Origin: Candidatus Hodarchaeota archaeon
Lineage (GTDB): Archaea > Asgardarchaeota > Heimdallarchaeia > Hodarchaeales > YT1-039
DNA: 15,047 nucleotides
Direction: 5' to 3'
Assembly (NCBI GenBank): GCA_016840025.1
Contig: JAEOTF010000146.1
Span: 1-15,047, forward strand
Shown here: positions 6,651 to 13,395 of the stretch, piece by piece
Layout of the letters: every line of letters begins with the position of its first letter
Position numbering within the stretch: position 1 is the first letter of the stretch
Program-made: the position numbers and the translations under genes
The notes under the pieces: generated by a model
What the model was told of the DNA's origin: nothing
What the model saw: only the letters and a program-made list of their open reading frames with translations
Database searches by the model: none

Positions 6651-8951
6651 TTGATGACCCTTGACGATGCACGTCAAATCATTCTCAAAGAACTGCCTCG
6701 ATTTTCATCAGTAAGTGTAGGGAAATCCCAATTATTAAACATCCATAGAAAAAGAAAGGAGTCAATTCTATTCTATGCTATAGAATTTCTGCTCAAACAA
6801 GATAATCCTGGGGAGAACGATTTAAAAATTCTAACTCCTCTTGCTGATAAATTCGAAAAAGATGGTGCTTCTCTACAACTTATGAATGATTTTTTCATCG
6901 CAGTATCCAAGTCCATAAAATATCGAAGAAATCTATACGAACTATGCGTAAAACGGAAATCTCAAGGCTCAAAAAGAACTTGGCTATCGCATTTTATCCT
7001 AAAACATGAAGATCTCGGATGGCTTCGTGATCATTCTCTTAAATTTGCAGAAAAAGATGAAGCCATATGGGAAGACTTACTTAGACTTGCATACAGTCAG
7101 GATGTCAGTCGTAAGGAGAGACTTAACATACGAAAGTTTGTCAGAAAACATAAACCTGAAATAATAACAGAGCTCGATAAGAACAGGCAAAAATATATTC
7201 GTCGGGAACGACGGGAACGTGAAAAACAGAAATTACAAGAAAAGAAAAGTGTACCTCAATATTCAATCTCTAAAAGCGTTCAGCAGGTTTTAAAGAATAA
7301 CAAGCTTAATTTACAGCATCGTATGTGGCAGTTAAGCTGGATATGCTTCTCAGACAAATACAGTAAACCTGAAAATGTTAATGGGCAGTGGGAAGATCTT
7401 TCAGAGGATCTACAGAAGAAAGTACTAGATATATGTGCCAGAGCCTTAAAGGATTGCGAAGCGACGCCCATACCTGGAGGTAAAGCCTATCCGGCCTCAA
7501 TTCTTTATGAAGCCTCATGCTTCAGAAGTGTTTTGCTTTTTCAACCAAACCTTTTTCAGCTGTCCGATATGCTTATTCGAAGATGGCTGCCTTCTGTTCT
7601 TGTGTTCTCTATCGACCAACAGAATGAAGTTATCGACATATGTTCCGAATCTAATCGTCTTTCAACCGAAGATGTTATCCTTGAATCAATATTGCGTGAA
7701 ATGCATAGTGGTACTGAGCATTTGGTAACAGCAATCAGCCTTCATGAAAAACATTGGTCAGACCGTTTTGTGGGATTCATTACGGATCTTATTCAGGATA
7801 CTAATTACAGCCAGAAATCAAGAGCAGAATTGCTGAGGATTCTTACCCAGAAGTCAGCCAAACACGCTCAGCCTGTAATCGAAGAGATTTTGAAAATTCA
7901 GGAGGATCATACTAAAGCTCCAACCGATATCTGGAGGGCGGCTCTGGATTGCCTTTTAGTGACAAACGAGGAAAAGGCTTTACCCATATTAAGAAAAGAT
8001 TATGATAATCGTGGAGTTCAGGCTTTAATAGACGCTGGATCTTTGTACGAACGACACTGGGGGCCAAAAGTACAAGTATTGGATTGGACGTCCGATAAAT
8101 TATTAGATTTAGTACGAATTCTTTTTGATTCTTTTCCTCCTCCAGATAAAATTCCTGCTTCCGGATTTGTGACCACAAAAATGGAGCTTCGAAGGTTAAG
8201 AGAAAAAATTGTCCAACGACTAATAGAATATAACGATGACGCGATTGAGATCCTGATGAAGGAACAGCCGAGCGTACGAAAATTATACTTATACATCAAA
8301 GCACAAACTCAAATACAGGAGATATTAAAGCCTAAACCATTGCCTTTTGGAAAAGTAGTGCACCTTTTGGATAATGTTAATTATCGAATTATTAGAAATG
8401 ATATGGATCTGTTCGAGGTCTTGATAGAAGAACTGAGTAAGATTGAAAAAGATACAGCAAGACATTTACCAATGCTCTATCTGCCAGCAGAAAGAGGGAG
8501 GAGTGCGAAGCGAAGACATGAAGAAGCTTTTCAAACCTATATTTATTGTAGATTATCCGATCGGTTACCTGGCAAAATTTTAGATTTAGAAACTCAAGTT
8601 AAATATAGACGTCGTTTAGATATTAGGGTCATTGCACCAACAATACAACAAGGAAAAGGTACCGTGGTCATCGAAGTGAAATGGTCTGAAAATGAAGATA
8701 TGTCGGTGAGCTTATCTGATCAGTTAGGAGACAAATATCTAATTCTCGAAGGATTAACTCATGGAATTTATCTGGTAGGCTGGAATGGAAAAATATATTG
8801 GAAAAAACGTTCAGGTATTCGTCCTAAATCCAAAGGGTGTCCCTTAGAACTCCAAAAACATTTAGAGGAACAGGCTCAGAAGTATTTTGAAACTCATAAA
8901 AATATAAAAATAATCCCCATTGTCTTCGATCTTAGGTGGAATCCAAATTAA
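6651..8951 (+). CDS. Helical-repeat and PD-(D/E)XK nuclease piece of the interrupted NTPase
   Basis: 766 residues if translation begins at TTG 6651; ATG 6654 is the next codon, and neither has a ribosome binding site. The frame itself is open from 6477. Residues 1-600 are helical, probably HEAT/TPR-like repeats forming a sensor solenoid, with a basic segment of R/E/K runs near 183-198. The last about 160 residues carry a PD-(D/E)XK nuclease pattern: an early acidic helix (HEEAFQTY, about 623-630), LDIRV with D657, VVIEVKW with E675 and K677, and SDQLGDKYL with Q691. This is the layout of Mrr/restriction-like nucleases. In an intact protein the nuclease would be the DNA-cutting effector switched on by the NTPase. 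In its present form it may be expressed poorly or not at all. The nuclease family assignment is by motif spacing only. Confidence 0.75.
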   Translation: MMTLDDARQIILKELPRFSSVSVGKSQLLNIHRKRKESILFYAIEFLLKQDNPGENDLKILTPLADKFEKDGASLQLMNDFFIAVSKSIKYRRNLYELCVKRKSQGSKRTWLSHFILKHEDLGWLRDHSLKFAEKDEAIWEDLLRLAYSQDVSRKERLNIRKFVRKHKPEIITELDKNRQKYIRRERREREKQKLQEKKSVPQYSISKSVQQVLKNNKLNLQHRMWQLSWICFSDKYSKPENVNGQWEDLSEDLQKKVLDICARALKDCEATPIPGGKAYPASILYEASCFRSVLLFQPNLFQLSDMLIRRWLPSVLVFSIDQQNEVIDICSESNRLSTEDVILESILREMHSGTEHLVTAISLHEKHWSDRFVGFITDLIQDTNYSQKSRAELLRILTQKSAKHAQPVIEEILKIQEDHTKAPTDIWRAALDCLLVTNEEKALPILRKDYDNRGVQALIDAGSLYERHWGPKVQVLDWTSDKLLDLVRILFDSFPPPDKIPASGFVTTKMELRRLREKIVQRLIEYNDDAIEILMKEQPSVRKLYLYIKAQTQIQEILKPKPLPFGKVVHLLDNVNYRIIRNDMDLFEVLIEELSKIEKDTARHLPMLYLPAERGRSAKRRHEEAFQTYIYCRLSDRLPGKILDLETQVKYRRRLDIRVIAPTIQQGKGTVVIEVKWSENEDMSVSLSDQLGDKYLILEGLTHGIYLVGWNGKIYWKKRSGIRPKSKGCPLELQKHLEEQAQKYFETHKNIKIIPIVFDLRWNPN

Positions 8952-9255
8952 CATAACAGGAGAAACTTATAATTGTGGCGTTGACCTGTCCTCTTAGAAT
9001 TTACTCATCATTCTCACCAACTGAATGGGTCCATAACATTAGTGACACTCATCTTTCTGATTTTTCAACTACAGATGATAATATTCATTAGGAGTAAAAA
9101 AACTCTCTATCGCTTTCTTGGCAAATCTACATTTTTATCTTGATTTCCTTGGGTTGAATTGATAGTATGTATCTTGTTGAAGATGGCGAGAATCATGAGA
9201 TCAAGTATACATGGTCAATAACTATCTAAGGCACATCTAATAAGGTAAAGGGGGA
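8952..9255. other. Spacer before the phosphoesterase-TIR gene
   Basis: 304 bases with no convincing gene. AGGAG (8958-8962) is followed 12 bases later by a 38-codon GTG frame (8975-9091) that includes ISDTHLSD, faintly like the HLSDIH motif of the next gene. It may be chance or a decayed duplicate start. A weak promoter-like pair, TTGATT (9140-9145) and TAGTAT (9163-9168) with 17-base spacing, could drive the next operon. No clear terminator hairpin follows the nuclease gene. Confidence 0.5.
9140..9168 (+). promoter_or_regulatory. Weak candidate promoter for the phosphoesterase-TIR operon
   Basis: TTGATT, a 17-base spacer, then TAGTAT. Each box matches four of six consensus bases. The start would be near 9175, giving a leader of about 80 bases. 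It is the best match in the spacer but not strong. Confidence 0.25.
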
Positions 9256-11307
9256 ATGCAGCCACTCTTTACATGGGCACACCTTTCTGACATCCACGTC
9301 GGACACGGCGACCCTTCTGTTGAATGGGATCAGCAGCTTGTGTTAGAAACGTTGAAAGAGGACATCAGGAATCCCTCAGCTGAATATGAAATCCCAATAC
9401 CTATGCCGAATGCCATCTTCGTTACGGGTGACCTTGCCTATAGTGGCGACACTCAAAATAGGAATGAATACCAGCGTGTTAGCAATTGGCTCATAGAAGT
9501 TGGTGAGTCTGTTTCTATTGGCGAAGACTCTATCTTCCTGGTCCCTGGAAATCATGATGTTCAGCGCACAATTGAGGAAGAAGACAATAGTGTTAAGCGA
9601 TTGCTCGAATTCTTGCGATCCGGTAGAGAGAAACTTGATATAGTACTCGCCCATGACGAAGATAGAGAGCTCTTGGTTAAGCGAATGCAGAATTATTTCA
9701 ATTTCGCGAAAGATTTTGCACCGAATAATGATTTGAATCTATTCTGGATATATTCCCTTATTGTGCAAGGACTTACGATACGTATCGCTGGTTTCAACAC
9801 AGCACTTCTCTCTGCTGATGATAATGACAAGGGAAATCTTGAACTTGGCAAAGCACAACTTGCAAGAGCATTCAACCCAATGCCTAACAAGTCGAATGAG
9901 ATCGTTATTGTACTCAGCCACCATCCGTTTAAATGGATGAGAGATGGAAGAGATGCTTCATCTTATACAAAAAACCGCGCGCACATTCACCTATTTGGGC
10001 ACATTCATGAGGCAGAGGTAGAGCATTTGCGATCTGGAGGTGGACAACAGCTAGTGCAGATAGTTTCCGGTGCTGCGCACGGCGAAAGTCCGCATAACAA
10101 TATTCCTACAGGCCATGGATTCAATTTTGGCGCTATCATGGCAAGGGATGATGATCAGATTGTTCTACGAGTATGGCCACGAATCTGGTCTCAAAGGAAT
10201 ACCGATTTTCGCATTGATATTGACAATGTGCCGAGGGGTAAGCAATTCAGCGAGTTTGAACTTCGTATGAAACTCTCCAGGATTCCATCAGAGGAAGACC
10301 GAGGCCTCCGGAGTAAGGGAATACCTAAAGAAAAGATGGTGTTGATTTATGCTGAAAAAAACCGTAGTTTCATCGAAAAATCAACTTTCATCGATTTCCT
10401 TGAATCCCTTGCGGAAGAAGAAGCGCTTGACTTTTCATGGGACAGAAAAAAGTTGGGAAATGCGGAAATGAAGAAACGCCTTGATGAGGCTGATATTGTC
10501 ATTTGTCTTGTAAGTCAACCATTCCTTATATCAAACTACCGCAAAGCGGTGGAATCGAAAATCGAGGCTAGTCAAAAGAAAAAGCAAGAAATAATAGTTG
10601 TCCCTATTATGTTGGAGGCTTGTTCATGGGAGAAGTATAAATGGATAAGTCAAGATAAAAGGCTACCCGAAGATAATGGTTACATCATACCTCATCATAA
10701 TGGTGATCGGGCTGAGACATTTAAGAAAATTATAGATCATCTCCGTATTCATATCCGTAACAGGCGACAGGCGGTGGCTTCAGCAGAGCCTGCTGAGGCT
10801 TTTCAGAAGCCAGACGCCCTTTATACAATACGGCGACTACCTGATACAAGCTTCGCTGAGGAAGAAAAGAAGCTTCTTATAGCAGACTCCATGTCGCGTG
10901 CTATAAAGTTTGTTCCGGACGAGAAATTAAGACAGAAGATATGCAACCAAGCAAAAAAAGTTATTAAAAAAAACGAAGGTGAGCCGCTTAACAAACGCCA
11001 ATTGGAAGAACTAGACGAGGACTTTCTTGTGCTGCTGAGTATAACTGAAGAATCTCTAGAAATACTGAATGCAAAAGGTGTTCCTGAGAGTATCTTAAAG
11101 AAACTACTAGGTCTAATAAATCAGGAGTATAAAGGAAGGAAAAAATTATTGAGTATCCTTAAAGCAACGATTGGATCTGAACAGACTTTTAAATTTAAAT
11201 CATTGATTCTGAGGCAGATCCAGAGATCACGAAAACCAGATGCAGAAATAGTGCGTTGGGTATTAAGGGCAGCTCGCCTTCATCCGCAAGGAAGAGTTGT
11301 ACGATAA
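9256..11307 (+). CDS. Calcineurin-like metallophosphoesterase fused to a TIR domain
   Basis: 683 residues. The N-terminal 300 residues are a calcineurin-type phosphoesterase with every metal-site motif present: SDIH (D12, H14), GDLAYSG (58-64), PGNHD (97-101), SHHP (221-224) and GHIH (248-251). Residues about 360-500 form a TIR domain: MVLIYAEKN (361-369), then ADIVICLVSQPFL and SNYRKAVES, in which E433 occupies the place of the catalytic NADase glutamate, then IIVVPIMLEACSW (446-458). The last about 180 residues are helical and unknown. TIR domains of this class consume NAD+ or make cyclic signals in anti-phage abortive responses. The phosphoesterase could degrade a nucleotide signal or hold the TIR in check. 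ATG 9256 is the only usable start (TAA at 9241 in frame); GGGGG is only one base away, with AAGG 10 bases upstream. It leads a rightward gene set. Domain calls are firm; the system role is inference. Confidence 0.9.
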   Translation: MQPLFTWAHLSDIHVGHGDPSVEWDQQLVLETLKEDIRNPSAEYEIPIPMPNAIFVTGDLAYSGDTQNRNEYQRVSNWLIEVGESVSIGEDSIFLVPGNHDVQRTIEEEDNSVKRLLEFLRSGREKLDIVLAHDEDRELLVKRMQNYFNFAKDFAPNNDLNLFWIYSLIVQGLTIRIAGFNTALLSADDNDKGNLELGKAQLARAFNPMPNKSNEIVIVLSHHPFKWMRDGRDASSYTKNRAHIHLFGHIHEAEVEHLRSGGGQQLVQIVSGAAHGESPHNNIPTGHGFNFGAIMARDDDQIVLRVWPRIWSQRNTDFRIDIDNVPRGKQFSEFELRMKLSRIPSEEDRGLRSKGIPKEKMVLIYAEKNRSFIEKSTFIDFLESLAEEEALDFSWDRKKLGNAEMKKRLDEADIVICLVSQPFLISNYRKAVESKIEASQKKKQEIIVVPIMLEACSWEKYKWISQDKRLPEDNGYIIPHHNGDRAETFKKIIDHLRIHIRNRRQAVASAEPAEAFQKPDALYTIRRLPDTSFAEEEKKLLIADSMSRAIKFVPDEKLRQKICNQAKKVIKKNEGEPLNKRQLEELDEDFLVLLSITEESLEILNAKGVPESILKKLLGLINQEYKGRKKLLSILKATIGSEQTFKFKSLILRQIQRSRKPDAEIVRWVLRAARLHPQGRVVR

Positions 11308-11334
11308 CCAAGCCAATTTTCGCTCGATTTAAGC

Positions 11335-13395
11335 ATGACACGATATTCTATAGGAACTGATCCCGTATCCAATTACAACCTCCCACAGCGCTGGCCAGAC
11401 TCAAGGCTCTCCAAATTTTTCCTTGAATTATTGACAGTTTATCAAAGATTGTGTGCCGCATATCTAGAGGAATCAGGCAATCCAGCGATTGCGGTTCGCG
11501 AAGGATACGAAATGATCTGTAGGTGGATAAAGGAATCGCTGGTTGAAACGTCAGATTCGCGAGGCAGGTCTGCCGACTCTCACATCCATAAGAGGAGTGC
11601 AGTGCGCTCAGTGGTTTTGAATTTGAAAGAGAATTATGGCAGTGACTGGCTACAAAGCTTAGCGAGTCTTCTAGGTATGCTTATGCATTTCTCAGTGGAC
11701 GAGCAGAGTCCTTCTCTCCTAGTGAATCATCGAAGACCTCAAAAACCATTCTCCACTTACCCAACTTCTCCTGCTGTTGCTAGGCTCGTGGCAGATGCCA
11801 TCGTCACGCATTTGTTAAAGAAACCGGTTCCTGCTGTTTGTCATCGTTTTATTGATGCGGAGCGTTATGCTCAAAGCAACTTCAACTTTCGAGTATTAGA
11901 TCCCTCAATGGAATCGGGGCAAATGCTTTTAGAGATTGCCCTCAGTTATATTCGCAAGATCTACCACAAACATTCGCCCCAGAGCAAAGCTGGCAAATAC
12001 TTAGCCAGTGCCTTATTGGAAAAATTATGTCTTGACTGCCTTTGGGGAATTGACAGAAATGAGCTAGCGACAATGGCCGTATCGGTGCTATTTTCATTGC
12101 TGGGGGCACAATTTGGAATGACAAAGCTCGTGCCCAAGCATCTTCTCACAACTAATGCCCTGGACTGGTTTAATCAGAGGCGAATTTCTAAGTTTGACGG
12201 CATTGTTAATAATCCACCATGGGGAGAAATCCTAAGACCGATAGAACGAAAACGACTTCGTAAGCGATTCTCCACTATCAAATACCGATCAGATACGTAT
12301 GTGGCGTTCTGCGAATTAGCAATCCAGTTGCTTCGGCCTGCAGGAATCCTTGCCTTGATTCTCCCTAGCCAAGCGGTGGCAGCAAAATACACGGCCCAAT
12401 TGCGCGAGTTGTTCTTACGCAAAATTGGGATTGATCAGATGATCTTGCTTCCCCGAGCTGCATTTGCAAACTCAACTACTAGGGGATTCGTACTCATAGG
12501 TCGGGTATTATTAAGACCTGCACCTGCTTGTTGCCATGTAACGACCTATCCTATCGAGAAGAGATTTGATGCTATTGGGCAGGCTCGTTCTTTCACTGTT
12601 TCTGCCGATGCTCTTCGACATGCTGGTGCAGGTTCCTGGTGGCCTTTACTTAATGTATTGGATTCTAAGACATTTAATAGTAAGACTATTCGGTTGGAAC
12701 AAATCGCTAATATCGCTCCCGGTGTCAAACTGTACTCTAAGGGTCAAGGTGTTCCACCCCAAACTTCTGAAGTAGTAAGAAGACGATCGTTTACTTTGTC
12801 GAAGCCGATAGGAGACGCTGTGCCTGCAATCAGAGGACGAGATGTCTATGATTTTCAACTGAGTGATCCCCAGTTGTTTGTTAAATTCGGAAAGTGGCTT
12901 GCTCGTGTTGGCAATCATAATTCACTTCGGAAGTCAACAAGAATCTTTGTGCGCGAGCTTTGCCGCCGCGATGGAAAGCTAACAGCAGCGATTGCTAAGG
13001 ACGGTTTCATCCCCTTGCATGGAGTTCTGACGGTCGTTCCGAAGATGATTGATATTACAACTCTTGTATGCATTCTGAATTCTAAGATGGTTGCCAAATA
13101 TGTCCGCACACATACTACATCGTTTTCAAAGGTGGACTTTCAAAAGATCACAATCAGTGAATTGAGGCAGTTGCCAATTCCAATCGCCGCCATCATTCCA
13201 TCCTATAGGTCTGTACTGGGACTTGGGTCTCCGAATGCACGTGAGGCTTTTCTCTGTCAGCGCCTGACTACTCTTGTTCAAGAGCTATCGGATGTGACAT
13301 CAATAAACAATGTAAATGCTGAAGAGCTTCGCTCCCAACTCGATGCTGTTGTCTCAGAGATGTATAATCTGGTCGAGGAGAATGGAAATGCATAA
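11335..13395 (+). CDS. Eco57I/TaqI-like N6-adenine DNA methyltransferase without nuclease domain
   Basis: 686 residues. A helical N-terminus (1-140) shows no PD-(D/E)XK pattern. SAM-binding motif I reads LDPSMESGQMLL (188-199). The family consensus is DPxxGxGxxL, so the first glycine is Glu193. GID (238-240) is motif II, and NNPPWG (292-297) is the catalytic NPPW motif, intact. The second half, including AIRGRDVYDF (498-507) and ILNSKMVAKY (580-589), looks like the target-recognition domain of type IIG/TaqI-like enzymes. It probably methylates adenine, possibly marking self DNA. With no nuclease present it may serve the flanking TIR system, or it may be an inactive DNA binder if motif I is damaged. 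It starts 27 bases after the TIR gene with no clear ribosome site, so coupling is likely. GC is visibly higher than in the left part of the window. Confidence 0.82.
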   Translation: MTRYSIGTDPVSNYNLPQRWPDSRLSKFFLELLTVYQRLCAAYLEESGNPAIAVREGYEMICRWIKESLVETSDSRGRSADSHIHKRSAVRSVVLNLKENYGSDWLQSLASLLGMLMHFSVDEQSPSLLVNHRRPQKPFSTYPTSPAVARLVADAIVTHLLKKPVPAVCHRFIDAERYAQSNFNFRVLDPSMESGQMLLEIALSYIRKIYHKHSPQSKAGKYLASALLEKLCLDCLWGIDRNELATMAVSVLFSLLGAQFGMTKLVPKHLLTTNALDWFNQRRISKFDGIVNNPPWGEILRPIERKRLRKRFSTIKYRSDTYVAFCELAIQLLRPAGILALILPSQAVAAKYTAQLRELFLRKIGIDQMILLPRAAFANSTTRGFVLIGRVLLRPAPACCHVTTYPIEKRFDAIGQARSFTVSADALRHAGAGSWWPLLNVLDSKTFNSKTIRLEQIANIAPGVKLYSKGQGVPPQTSEVVRRRSFTLSKPIGDAVPAIRGRDVYDFQLSDPQLFVKFGKWLARVGNHNSLRKSTRIFVRELCRRDGKLTAAIAKDGFIPLHGVLTVVPKMIDITTLVCILNSKMVAKYVRTHTTSFSKVDFQKITISELRQLPIPIAAIIPSYRSVLGLGSPNAREAFLCQRLTTLVQELSDVTSINNVNAEELRSQLDAVVSEMYNLVEENGNA
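13375..13380 (+). promoter_or_regulatory. Strong ribosome binding site for the membrane TPR gene
   Basis: GAGGAG ends 7 bases before ATG 13388 and lies inside the end of the methyltransferase gene. It fixes the start of the overlapping downstream gene and supports co-translation from one transcript. Confidence 0.75.

Larger units (their letters stand above)
4881..8951 (+). pseudogene. Interrupted NACHT-type NTPase with C-terminal PD-(D/E)XK nuclease (whole frame)
   Basis: A single reading frame of 1357 codons with exactly one internal stop, TAA at codon 532 (6474-6476). The 58 codons between that stop and the next possible start (TTG 6651) are all sense. They read like the surrounding helical repeats (for example SISAIILELLQRNQWTIPQA). 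This strongly suggests one ancestral protein: NTPase, helical-repeat sensor region, nuclease. One base change, such as CAA, GAA or AAA to TAA, would explain the break. Neighbouring genes end in TAA, so code reassignment is not likely. Alternatives are a sequencing error, stop readthrough, or two pieces that still assemble. Confidence 0.75.

Noticed and set aside
6651..8951. Independent downstream gene with its own start
   Set aside because: No ribosome site precedes TTG 6651 or ATG 6654, and the same frame is open and protein-like all the way back to the TAA, so a separate gene is less likely than an interrupted one.
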